Part shown: positions 35,218 through 44,157 of the stretch, one piece after another
How the letters are laid out: every line of letters starts with the position of its first letter
How positions within the stretch are numbered: the first letter of the stretch is position 1
DNA from: Caccoplasma intestinavium
Lineage (GTDB): Bacteria; Bacteroidota; Bacteroidia; Bacteroidales; UBA11471
Assembly (NCBI GenBank): GCA_018715885.1
Contig: DVKT01000061.1
Location: 1-44,218 of the forward strand
Length of the DNA stretch: 44,218 nt
Reading direction: 5' to 3'
Program-made: the position numbers and the translations under genes
The notes under the pieces: model-generated
Told to the model about the DNA's origin: nothing
The model's input: only the letters and a program-made list of their open reading frames with translations
Database searches by the model: none

Positions 35218-37200
35218 TTATTTATTCTTTTTTGCCTTCAAACTGGTTCTTGCCAAATAGACAATAAGAGCCAAATAAAGTAGCAATCCGAGCGACTGAG
35301 ACACAGTCTCGTTCATAACACAAGAATACTCGAATCCGGCAAATCGGATAGCAGCACTCACAACGCCCATCAACGCTCCACCCGCGATGAATCCCGAGGC
35401 CAGCAACGTACCTTTTTCGAGACGCGCCTTGTTGAGAGCCTTATCGGTAGAACGGGTCGATACATACCAACTGATAAGCCCGCCGATGACCAACGGAGTA
35501 TTCAACTCCAAAGGAATGAACATACCCAAAGCAAATGCCAAAGCCGGAACTTTCAGGAAGGTCAGCACCAATGCAATCAAAGCCCCCACGCCATAAAGCA
35601 ACCACGGTGCTCCTTGCCCCGACATAAGCGGCTGTATAACTGCCGCCATGGCATTGGCTTGCGGGGCAGCCAGTGCATTTTCGCCAGTAAAGCCGTAAGT
35701 TTTATTCAGAATGATCATAACACCTCCCACAGTAGCTGCCGCAACCAATGTTCCGACAAACTTCCATGTTTCCTGTTTGGCCGGCGTCGTACCCAACCAA
35801 TAGCCGATTTTCAGGTCGGTAACCAGACCTCCGGCAATCGACAGCGCCGTACACACGACACCGCCGATGATCAACGCGGCAACCATACCTTCTTTGCCCG
35901 ACAGACCAGAAGCCACCAAAATGACCGATGCCAAAATCAATGTCATCAGCGTCATACCCGAAACAGGATTGGTTCCCACTATCGCAATAGCGTTGGCTGC
36001 AACTGTCGTAAACAGAAAAGCGATAACCGACACGACAACAAAAGCGATAAGAGCCTGTATGAAGTTATGAATGACGCCGAAATAGAAAAAGAGAAATATA
36101 GTAATAAGCGTTACCACGATGGAGAAGAAAAGTATTTTCATACTGATGTCTCTCTGTGTACGTTTTACCCCCGATTGTACGGCCGAGGTTTTCCCTTTCA
36201 ACTCTTTCGATGCCAAGCCTACGGCACTGCGTATCACTCCCCACGAACGGACAATACCTATAATACCAGCCATCGCAATACCGCCGATACCTATATATCG
36301 GGCATAGGTTGTAAATATTTGTTCGGGACTCATTTGGGAAACCGTCAAAGCTGTATCGCCGCTATTGAGTTGCAATACCGTATCCCCCCAAAAAAGGTCG
36401 AATCCCGGTATAATCAAAAACCAAACAAAAATAGAACCTGCACAAATGATAAGGCTGTATTTCAATCCTACAATATAACCGAGCCCCAAAACCGCTGCTC
36501 CGGTATTGACTTTAAAAACCAGCTTTGCCTTCTCGGCCACCGCATCGCCAAAAGGCAATATACGAGTCGTCAATACCTCGCTCCACCAGCCGAACGTCGA
36601 TAACAAAAAATCATAAATTCCTCCCACAAGGCCGGCAAAAATAAGCGGACGGGCCTGATTCCCCCCTTTATGCCCCGATACGAGAATCTGCGTCGTTGCA
36701 GTCGCTTCGGGGAAAGGATACTTACCGTGCATGTCCGAAACAAAATATTTGCGGAAAGGTATCAAAAACAATATGCCCAAAATACCTCCGAGCAACGAAC
36801 TTAAAAAGACTTGTAAAAAACCGGCCGACAAACCCGGAATAATATACAACGCCGGCAACGTAAATATCACACCCGCAACGACCGTTCCCGAACAGGCCCC
36901 GATGGATTGTATAATCACATTTTCACCCAATGCGTTTTTCCGCTTGAACCCGGTCGAAAGTCCTACCGCTATAATGGCGATAGGTATGGCAGCTTCGAAT
37001 ACCTGACCGACTTTCAATCCCAAATAAGCTGCCGCCGCAGAAAAAAGTACGGCCATGACGATTCCCCATGAAACCGACCACGGAGTAACTTCCCGATACT
37101 CCCTCCCGGGCGACATTATAGGGTTATACTCCTCACCTTCCTCCAATTCGCGAAAAGCATTTTCCGGCAAATCTACCGGCTCTTTCTCGTTTTCTTTCAT
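35218..37200 (-). CDS. OPT-family oligopeptide transporter
   Basis: Inner-membrane transporter of 660 residues with about 15-16 hydrophobic helices. Recognisable OPT features are the N-terminal VTPWSVSWGIVMAVLFSAAA followed by YLGLKVGQVFEAAIPIAI, GENVIIQSIGACSGTVVAG, KYPFPEATATTQIL and, near the C-terminus, IPLELNTPLVIGGLISWYV. Bacterial members of this type are thought to import small peptides, or metal chelates in the YSL branch; the substrate is not readable here. No TAnnTTTG box is visible before its ATG. It is divergent from the DUF2461 gene. Confidence 0.93.
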   Translation of the reverse strand: MKENEKEPVDLPENAFRELEEGEEYNPIMSPGREYREVTPWSVSWGIVMAVLFSAAAAYLGLKVGQVFEAAIPIAIIAVGLSTGFKRKNALGENVIIQSIGACSGTVVAGVIFTLPALYIIPGLSAGFLQVFLSSLLGGILGILFLIPFRKYFVSDMHGKYPFPEATATTQILVSGHKGGNQARPLIFAGLVGGIYDFLLSTFGWWSEVLTTRILPFGDAVAEKAKLVFKVNTGAAVLGLGYIVGLKYSLIICAGSIFVWFLIIPGFDLFWGDTVLQLNSGDTALTVSQMSPEQIFTTYARYIGIGGIAMAGIIGIVRSWGVIRSAVGLASKELKGKTSAVQSGVKRTQRDISMKILFFSIVVTLITIFLFFYFGVIHNFIQALIAFVVVSVIAFLFTTVAANAIAIVGTNPVSGMTLMTLILASVILVASGLSGKEGMVAALIIGGVVCTALSIAGGLVTDLKIGYWLGTTPAKQETWKFVGTLVAAATVGGVMIILNKTYGFTGENALAAPQANAMAAVIQPLMSGQGAPWLLYGVGALIALVLTFLKVPALAFALGMFIPLELNTPLVIGGLISWYVSTRSTDKALNKARLEKGTLLASGFIAGGALMGVVSAAIRFAGFEYSCVMNETVSQSLGLLLYLALIVYLARTSLKAKKNK

Positions 37201-37337
37201 CGTATTATTTCAAATTTTTCTATTAAAACCCTAAAAATAGTGCGCAAGATAACCATTTTTACAGAAATTTGCCGCATAAAATCGGGAATATCAAAAAAAA
37301 TATATACATTCGTAGAGAGAAATAAGCCCTTTTTTAC

Positions 37338-38003
37338 ATGAAAGAAATTATACATTTTTTGAGAGAATTGCGTATGCATAATAATCGGGAATGGTTCAAT
37401 GCACACAAAGACGAATATACACGACTACGCAAGACTTTTGAAACATATATCAACCAACTCATTGTCTTAATCGGCGAAAAAGACGAGGAATTGCACGGTC
37501 TCGAAGCATCGGCCTGCCTTTACCGAATATATCGGGATATCCGTTTTTCTCCCGACAAGACTCCTTATAAAACCCATTTCGCCGCATATATGGCCCGGGG
37601 CGGAAAAAATAGTCCGCGTGCCGGATATTACTTACATATAGAACCCGATAATTGTCTCCTTTGCGGCGGAATCTGGTGCCCTGACCCACCGTTGTTGAAA
37701 GCGCTCCGCCAATCGATATACGACAACTGCGACGAATTCAGAGAAATATTGGAAGAACCGGCATTTAAAAAACTTTACCACGGACTCGATAACGAACGAG
37801 CACTGAAAGTTATGCCGCGCCCCTTTCCCAAAGATTTTCCTTATCCCGAACTGCTCAAACAACGGGATTATCTGACATACGCTTCTAAAAAGGAGTCTTT
37901 TTTTGAAAACGACGACTGGTTGTACCGGACAGCCGAAGAATTATCTATTCTATACCCGTTCAACCGATTTCTGAACTATACCTGCGACGAAATGAACGAA
38001 TAA
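37338..38003 (+). CDS. DUF2461 family protein
   Basis: A 221-residue cytosolic protein with the family signatures FLRELRMHNNREWFNAHKDEY at the N-terminus (shown as one stretch of the conserved helix), RIYRDIRFSPDKTPYKTHFA in the middle and GYYLHIEPDNCLLCGGIW after it. Members are widespread in Bacteroidota and Proteobacteria with no established biochemical role. A weak -7-like TACATTCG lies at 37305-37312. It is followed after 105 bases by the GH28 gene, which has its own promoter. Confidence 0.9.
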   Translation: MKEIIHFLRELRMHNNREWFNAHKDEYTRLRKTFETYINQLIVLIGEKDEELHGLEASACLYRIYRDIRFSPDKTPYKTHFAAYMARGGKNSPRAGYYLHIEPDNCLLCGGIWCPDPPLLKALRQSIYDNCDEFREILEEPAFKKLYHGLDNERALKVMPRPFPKDFPYPELLKQRDYLTYASKKESFFENDDWLYRTAEELSILYPFNRFLNYTCDEMNE

Positions 38004-38070
38004 TACCCATTTATACCTATTTCTACACTTATATGAAACAATTTTGCACTTCCGGTGTGTAATTTATAGT

Positions 38071-38078
38071 TATCTTTG
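38071..38078 (+). promoter_or_regulatory. Promoter -7 box for the GH28 gene
   Basis: TATCTTTG, 30 bases before the ATG at 38109. A TTG inside it would open a longer frame but cannot be the translation start. Confidence 0.7.
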
Positions 38079-38108
38079 GAAGCATTTTTAACACATAACC
38101 CATACATC

Positions 38109-39650
38109 ATGAAAAAACTTTTTCTATTTGCTTTATGCCTTACCCTCACACATCTCTCCTGGGCAAAAACATACGATATAAAAAAACTGGGAGCCGATGC
38201 AACAGGTAAAAAGGCTTGTACGGAATTAATAAATAAAACCATCGACAAGGCTGCCCGGGAAGGTGGTGGAACAATCTATTTCCCAGCCGGAACTTACCTT
38301 ACCGCCACAATCGAAATGAAAAGCAATATCACCTTGCACATCGAGTCAGGTGCGACTATACGTTTCTCCGATAACTTCGAGGATTATCTTCCTTTTGTAA
38401 AAATTCGATGGGAAGGTACTGTCATGAATACCTTGTCGCCTCTGATTTATGCCCACGATGCCGACAACCTGACCATCACCGGTCGTGGAACGCTCGACGG
38501 AAACGGCTTTAAATGGTGGGCGTGGGAAGGAGAGACCAAAAAGATCATAAAAGATAACGGAGGTAAACTTCCCGACGATAAAAAGAGCAAATTGCAACGT
38601 ATGTGGGAAGAGGCCAACGTAGGATTGGAAGTTTCGGATTATTACAAAGGGTCGTTAGAACGTCGTATGTTCCGCCCGCCTTTTATTCAATTTTTTGAGT
38701 GTACCAACATTCTCATCGAAAACGTAAAAATCATCAACTCTCCATTTTGGACCGTCAATCCGGCATTTTGCGATAATGTCGTAGTTCACGGTGTTACCAT
38801 TAAAAACCCTGATAAAAATCCTAAAGGTCCCAACACCGATGGCATCAATCCCACCTCCTGCCGCAATGTACGCATCTCAGATTGTTTCATCAGTGTAGGA
38901 GATGATTGCATCACCATCAAATCGGGTCGAGACGCCGACGGACGCAAATACGGGAAAGCTTGCGAAAACATTACGATTACCAACTGTGTCATGCTTTCGG
39001 GACACGGCGGTGTAGTAATAGGAAGTGAAATGTCTGGCGGTGTAAAACGGGTTACCATTTCAAACTGCGTCTTCGACGGCACCGATGCCGGTATCCGGCT
39101 GAAAGCATCTCGCGGCCGTGGCGGCGTGGTAGAGCAAATCCGTGTCGATAACATCGTCATGCGGAATATCCAACGCAATGCTTTCATCTTTGACCTTTTC
39201 TACGACAAAACATCAAAAGTCGAGCCTGTCAGCGAACGCACACCCATTTTCAGAAATATACATCTGAGCAACATTACCGGACGAGAAATCAAACAAATCG
39301 GCTACATCAGCGGTATCGAAGAAATGCCGGTACAAAACATTTCGTTCAACAATCTCAATATGGAAGCCGAGAAAGGATTCGTTGTCAATACGGCCAAAGA
39401 TATTTATTTTAATAATGTAGAATTCTCTGCAACGAAAGGTTCGCCGTGGGTATTTGAAAAGAGTGAAAAAATCATTCTCAACAATGTACGGACGAAATAT
39501 CCGACCGAAGGAACTCCGGTCATCACATTCGACCATGTAACCGACGCATATATCAACAACTGCGTACAGATAGAACCAGTAAGCTCCTTCTATCGGGAAA
39601 CAGACAGCCAAGTAAAAGACGGAGGAAATAACCAGATCTCCATAAAATAG
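38109..39650 (+). CDS. Secreted glycoside hydrolase family 28 (polygalacturonase-like)
   Basis: A 513-residue enzyme with signal peptide MKKLFLFALCLTLTHLSWA and a right-handed parallel beta-helix. The GH28 catalytic set is complete: NTDGINP, GDDCITIKSG (two Asp), GHGGVVIGSEMSGG (His) and RLKASRGRGG. The N-terminal GADATGKKACTELINKTIDKA and GTIYFPAGTYLT are typical of the pectate-lyase-3/GH28 start. It should hydrolyse galacturonic acid linkages of pectin, with exo action plausible given the long insertions; subsite preference is inference. Unlike most Bacteroidales pectinases it is not next to SusC/SusD genes. The start at 38109 is set by the promoter and signal peptide. Confidence 0.93.
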   Translation: MKKLFLFALCLTLTHLSWAKTYDIKKLGADATGKKACTELINKTIDKAAREGGGTIYFPAGTYLTATIEMKSNITLHIESGATIRFSDNFEDYLPFVKIRWEGTVMNTLSPLIYAHDADNLTITGRGTLDGNGFKWWAWEGETKKIIKDNGGKLPDDKKSKLQRMWEEANVGLEVSDYYKGSLERRMFRPPFIQFFECTNILIENVKIINSPFWTVNPAFCDNVVVHGVTIKNPDKNPKGPNTDGINPTSCRNVRISDCFISVGDDCITIKSGRDADGRKYGKACENITITNCVMLSGHGGVVIGSEMSGGVKRVTISNCVFDGTDAGIRLKASRGRGGVVEQIRVDNIVMRNIQRNAFIFDLFYDKTSKVEPVSERTPIFRNIHLSNITGREIKQIGYISGIEEMPVQNISFNNLNMEAEKGFVVNTAKDIYFNNVEFSATKGSPWVFEKSEKIILNNVRTKYPTEGTPVITFDHVTDAYINNCVQIEPVSSFYRETDSQVKDGGNNQISIK

Positions 39651-39671
39651 TTCCATACCCTGATAAAGCTT

Positions 39672-39703
39672 AAGCCCCTCTCGAAAAAGAGGGGCTTTTC
39701 TTA
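39672..39703 (+). terminator. Rho-independent terminator after the GH28 gene
   Basis: Stem AAGCCCCTCT (39672-39681) with its complement at 39688-39697, loop CGAAAA, followed by TTCTTATT; 21 bases after the stop. Confidence 0.88.
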
Positions 39704-39883
39704 TTATAATCCCCTTTTTTCAGAGACATACTTCCCAACATCTATCTCAAAACCCACCGAAATGAAAAACGACTTTTTCGTTTTGAAAAACTCCATCGTA
39801 AATAAAAAGAAATAAACAACTAATAATAAGACATTTATAAAGACAATAAATTTCTGGTATCCAATTTGCCTTTTTCAAAATGT

Positions 39884-42145
39884 ATGAAGCTATATATTAT
39901 ATCGAATAGACTACCCGTCAAAGTAACAGGAGAAGCCGGAGCATTTGTTTTTTCAAGAAGTGAAGGGGGACTGGCTACCGGTCTGGATTCCTTAAATACA
40001 GCTTACGAAAAACATTGGATCGGTTGGCCGGGAATATGTGTCGAAAAAAAAGAGGAACAAGCCGAAATCGGTTCTCAACTCGAAAAACTCAATTTTCACC
40101 CCGTATTCCTGACAGACTCACAAATTACGAATTACTATGAGGGATATAGCAACAGTACGATATGGCCTTTATGCCACTATTTTTACGTCTACACTTTATA
40201 CAGAAACAGTTTTTGGCAAGCCTACCAGGAAGTAAACCGTCGTTTCTGCGAGGAGATATGCAGATTGATCCAACCCGACGATAAAATATGGGTACAAGAT
40301 TATCAACTCATGTTGCTTCCGGGTATGTTGAGAGAGGCGATGCCACATCTCTGTATAGGATATTTTCACCATATACCATTCCCCTCTTACGAGCTCTTCC
40401 GCATTTTACCTGAGCGGGCAGAAATATTGCAGGGTCTTTTAGGTGCAGACTTTATAGCTTTTCACACTCCCGATTATATGCGGCACTTCATCAGTGCCGT
40501 GCAACGTATACTACGTATCGACTTTCAACTCGATGAGTGTATGCTTTCCAATCGAGTAGTCCGGATCGATGCCCTTCCTATGGGTATCAACTATGATCTT
40601 TATCACAAGGCTATATCGAAAACAACCGTGCGAGAGGCAGTCGAAAAATATCGAAAACTTTTCGGGAATAGAAAATTGCTACTATCGGTGGATCGGTTGG
40701 ATTACAGTAAAGGTATTCTGCATCGTTTGCAAGGATTCGCTGCATTTCTCGAACATCATCCCGAATACCACGGCAAGGTTTCTTTATCAATGGTTATCGT
40801 CCCCTCCCGGGATCATGTCGGCAGTTATGCCGAATTAAAAACCAAAATAGATGAAGAAATAGGCTCTATCAACGGCAGGTATTCAACAATGGACTGGACA
40901 CCGGTTTGTTATTTTTATCATGGATTTCCTTTTGAAGAATTGGTAGCGTTATATTACGTAGCCGATGTAGCAGTGGTTACGCCCTTACGAGACGGAATGA
41001 ATCTCGTCGCCAAAGAATACATCGCCGTCAAAGACGGAAATCCAGGTGTACTCATACTGAGTGAAATGGCCGGTGCTGCTGTAGAAATGACCGACGCCCT
41101 GTTAGTCAACCCGAACGATACGGATCAAATCGAAAATGCAATTTATCAAGCTCTTGAAATGCCCGACTTAGAACAACAAAGGCGTCTCAACCGTATGCAG
41201 AAACTCATTTCTACACAAACAGTCGAACGATGGGCCGGAAATTTTATCAATGAATGGGAACAAACTTACGATAAAAACAGGGAGTTGAATGAAAAATGCC
41301 TCTCCAAATCGACTGTCAATACAATCAAGCAAAGTTACCGCCAAGCGAAAGAGCGTCTCATTCTGTTAGACTACGACGGCACATTAGCACCAATATGCAA
41401 TAAACCGGAAGAGGCAAAACCAACAAACGAACTCATAGCCATATTACGACAACTAGCAGATGACCCATCTAATAAAGTGGTTGTCAACAGCGGTCGGGAT
41501 CACGATACACTCGAAAAATGGCTCGGGAATTTACATATTTCACTGGCCGCTGAACATGGAGCATATTATAAAGAAAACGGGGAGTGGATAAACAAGGTAC
41601 ACCAGAACGAGTGGAGTTCCGGGTTATTATCGATATTGAAATTATTCGTCGAAAAAACACCTCATTCCCACTTAGAAATCAAAGATACGGCATTGGCTTG
41701 GCATTACAGGGAATGCGATGCATGGCTCGGTTCTCTCAGGGCTCAACAACTCACCCATGCTCTCATTTCTATTTGCTTGAAGCAAAAATTGGAAATCATA
41801 CAAGGCAATAAAGTCATCGAAATAAAATCTCCCGATTATAATAAAGGTTCGGAAGTCGCCCGACAATTACAACACGGGAACTACGACTTCATCATTGCTA
41901 TGGGCGACGATACCACCGATAACGATATGTTCGAAGCTCTGCCACAAAAAGCTTTCACCATAAAAGTCGGTAATGTTTCCGAGACGGCCCGATATAACAT
42001 ACCGGAACAAAAAGATGTATTGCCATTTTTACAAACATTGGCCGATGAAAAAAGTGATCATCAATACAGAGAGCCTAAAATACAACTGAAATCGGCAATG
42101 GATTTTTTCAAAGGATTACTGAAAACCAATAAAAAAGAATCGTAA
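39884..42145 (+). CDS. Fused trehalose-6-phosphate synthase/phosphatase
   Basis: A 753-residue two-step enzyme that makes trehalose from UDP-glucose (or similar donor) and glucose 6-phosphate. The GT20 synthase half (1 to ~465) has NRLPVKV, GGLATGL, WVQDYQLMLLP near 136, HIPFPSYELFRILP, DRLDYSKGI near 268 and DGMNLVAKEYIA near 369. The HAD phosphatase half (~485-735) has LLDYDGTLAPI near 492 and GDDTTDNDMFEAL near 673. The ATG at 39884 puts the first strand at residue 2; an upstream TTG at 39866 is less likely. A small hairpin (AAAACGA/TCGTTTT, 39766-39784) lies in the leader. The GH15 gene begins on the base after its stop, a strong sign of coupling. Confidence 0.95.
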   Translation: MKLYIISNRLPVKVTGEAGAFVFSRSEGGLATGLDSLNTAYEKHWIGWPGICVEKKEEQAEIGSQLEKLNFHPVFLTDSQITNYYEGYSNSTIWPLCHYFYVYTLYRNSFWQAYQEVNRRFCEEICRLIQPDDKIWVQDYQLMLLPGMLREAMPHLCIGYFHHIPFPSYELFRILPERAEILQGLLGADFIAFHTPDYMRHFISAVQRILRIDFQLDECMLSNRVVRIDALPMGINYDLYHKAISKTTVREAVEKYRKLFGNRKLLLSVDRLDYSKGILHRLQGFAAFLEHHPEYHGKVSLSMVIVPSRDHVGSYAELKTKIDEEIGSINGRYSTMDWTPVCYFYHGFPFEELVALYYVADVAVVTPLRDGMNLVAKEYIAVKDGNPGVLILSEMAGAAVEMTDALLVNPNDTDQIENAIYQALEMPDLEQQRRLNRMQKLISTQTVERWAGNFINEWEQTYDKNRELNEKCLSKSTVNTIKQSYRQAKERLILLDYDGTLAPICNKPEEAKPTNELIAILRQLADDPSNKVVVNSGRDHDTLEKWLGNLHISLAAEHGAYYKENGEWINKVHQNEWSSGLLSILKLFVEKTPHSHLEIKDTALAWHYRECDAWLGSLRAQQLTHALISICLKQKLEIIQGNKVIEIKSPDYNKGSEVARQLQHGNYDFIIAMGDDTTDNDMFEALPQKAFTIKVGNVSETARYNIPEQKDVLPFLQTLADEKSDHQYREPKIQLKSAMDFFKGLLKTNKKES

Positions 42146-43936
42146 ATGAACAATCTGAACTACGGAATTATCGGTAATTGCCGCACAGCGGCACTTATTT
42201 CAGAAAAAGGAAATATCGAATGGTTATGTTTCCCTGAATTCGATTCCCCTTCGGTGTTCGCCGCATTGCTCGACCGTGAAAAAGGCGGCTGTTTCGGATT
42301 TGAAGTTTCCGAAAAATATCATACCGTACAATCATATATCCCCCATACCAATATTCTTTCTACCCAATTCATATCGGACGAAGGAGAATTTGTCGTCTTA
42401 GATTTCATGCCGTACTACCGTTCCGAAAACAACGAACATTATCTGCCGGCAGAACTATACCGCTATATCCATAAAATCAAAGGGAAGCCCCGATTCAGAA
42501 TCAACTACTCCCCCGCTCCCAATTATGCACAAGGGAAAGTTATCCATAATATCACTCCCGATTTTATCGAAAGCTATTGTTCTCTCGATAATGCCGACCG
42601 GCAATATCTTTATTCCTCTCTCCCCCTGAAAGAGATCGAACAAAAAAAAGAATTTCTTCTTGAAAAAGATGAATTTCTCTTATTATCGTATAATGAAAAA
42701 GTAATACCCGTCGACCTCGAACGGGAAAAACTCGAATATTGCCGTACGTTGGTACACTGGCTCAATTGGAGCAGCCGTACAAAGAAATACTCCCTATACA
42801 ACGACATCATAGAAAGAAGTCTATTGGTTCTCAAATTGATGTCGCATTACAACGGTGCAGAATTAGCAGCTATCACGACGAGTATTCCCGAAACAATAGG
42901 CGAAGTACGTAATTGGGATTATCGGTTCTGCTGGTTGAGAGATGCTTCCATGTCCATAGAAACGCTTTTCCAAATAGGCCATGCAGGAGCCGCTCGACGC
43001 TTTATGAAATTTATACAATCGACCTTTACCGCCAAGCATGAATCGTTCCAAATCATGTATGGCCTCAGAGGGGAACGGCACTTGACAGAAGTGATTCTCG
43101 ATCATCTTTCGGGGTATAAAAACTCTAAACCTGTACGTATCGGAAATGATGCTTACCATCAGAAACAAAATGACTCTTTCGGATATTTGATGGATCTGAT
43201 TTATCAATATTACCGATTGATGCCGGGTTCGCTCGACGAGATAGAAGATATGTGGGAAATGGTGAAAAGCATTTTATACACCGTTTCCAACGATTGGCGT
43301 AAGCCCGACAAAGGTATTTGGGAAATACGCGGAGAGGACCACCATTTCGTATCATCGAAAATCATGTGTTGGGTAGCTTTGGACAGAGGCGCAAAGATTG
43401 CTCAAATGCTGAATAAAGACAATTATCGTGAACGCTGGCAACAAGAAGCCGATAAAATACGAAAAGACGTATTGGAGAACGGTTGGAAAGAAAATATCCA
43501 AAGTTTTACCCAGACTTACGACAACGAAGCTATGGACGCCTCTTTACTTCTCATGGAACCTTACGGTTTTATCGGAGCCGACGACATACGTTATCATAAA
43601 ACGGTAAAAACCGTGAAAAAAGCTCTGTTACACAAAGGTCTGATGTATAGATATAACAGCAAAGACGACTTCGGATTACCCTCTTCGGCTTTTACTATCT
43701 GCACATTTTGGCTTGTACGGGCACTTTTTGTCATCGGGGAAAAAAACGAAGCCCGATGCTTGTTTGACGAAATCCTCAAATATTCCAATCATTTAGGGTT
43801 ATTCAGTGAGGATCTAAATTTCGACACAAAAGAGCAATTGGGAAATTTTCCCCAAGCTTATTCTCATTTAGCCTTAGTAAATACGGCTATTCTCTTTGCA
43901 GAAGAAGATAAAACGCAACAATTTATCCGATCATAA
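42146..43936 (+). CDS. Glycoside hydrolase family 15 (trehalase/glucoamylase-like)
   Basis: A 596-residue cytosolic enzyme (no signal peptide). The N-terminal beta-sandwich starts YGIIGNCRTAALISEKGNIEW; the (alpha/alpha)6 barrel holds RNWDYRFCWLRDAS near 255, GIWEIRGEDHHFVSSK near 390 (presumed general acid Glu) and LFSEDLNFDTKEQLGNFPQA near 552 (presumed general base Glu). These are the GH15 motifs shared by glucoamylases and bacterial trehalases. Being translated directly after the trehalose synthase/phosphatase, trehalose or a related glucoside is the likely substrate, giving synthesis and breakdown in one operon; a glycogen-type substrate is the alternative. Confidence 0.93.
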   Translation: MNNLNYGIIGNCRTAALISEKGNIEWLCFPEFDSPSVFAALLDREKGGCFGFEVSEKYHTVQSYIPHTNILSTQFISDEGEFVVLDFMPYYRSENNEHYLPAELYRYIHKIKGKPRFRINYSPAPNYAQGKVIHNITPDFIESYCSLDNADRQYLYSSLPLKEIEQKKEFLLEKDEFLLLSYNEKVIPVDLEREKLEYCRTLVHWLNWSSRTKKYSLYNDIIERSLLVLKLMSHYNGAELAAITTSIPETIGEVRNWDYRFCWLRDASMSIETLFQIGHAGAARRFMKFIQSTFTAKHESFQIMYGLRGERHLTEVILDHLSGYKNSKPVRIGNDAYHQKQNDSFGYLMDLIYQYYRLMPGSLDEIEDMWEMVKSILYTVSNDWRKPDKGIWEIRGEDHHFVSSKIMCWVALDRGAKIAQMLNKDNYRERWQQEADKIRKDVLENGWKENIQSFTQTYDNEAMDASLLLMEPYGFIGADDIRYHKTVKTVKKALLHKGLMYRYNSKDDFGLPSSAFTICTFWLVRALFVIGEKNEARCLFDEILKYSNHLGLFSEDLNFDTKEQLGNFPQAYSHLALVNTAILFAEEDKTQQFIRS

Positions 43937-44020
43937 AAAAATCATCTATAACAAATTTCATTAATTTTTTCTACGGAATGGTATAATTCCAATTTTTTAC
44001 ATTGCTCCATTTGCTTTCCA

Positions 44021-44064
44021 GACACGGCTTATTTGCGATAAATCAGCCGTGTCGCTTCTTTCTT
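44021..44064 (+). terminator. Terminator after the trehalose operon
   Basis: GACACGGCT (44021-44029) pairs with AGCCGTGTC (44045-44053); inside, ATTT/AAAT extends the stem after one mismatch, with a 5-base loop. A pyrimidine-rich tail follows. It lies 85 bases after the GH15 stop. Confidence 0.7.
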
Positions 44065-44145
44065 ACCGCCTCCCTTTTGTCCATACAAAGCTTCTGCACT
44101 CTATCACTTTCTGTCCAAAAAGAGAACAGACTCGAAAGTTTTTTC

Positions 44146-44153
44146 TACCTTTG
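44146..44153 (+). promoter_or_regulatory. Promoter -7 box before the riboswitch
   Basis: TACCTTTG followed within about 8 bases by the first conserved riboswitch bases. Transcription would start at or just before the aptamer. Confidence 0.7.
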
Positions 44154-44157
44154 TGCC

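Noticed and set aside
35614..36603. 329-codon open frame on the plus strand
   Set aside because: Antisense to the OPT transporter; Arg/His/Cys/Gln-rich translation typical of a shadow of a membrane protein gene.
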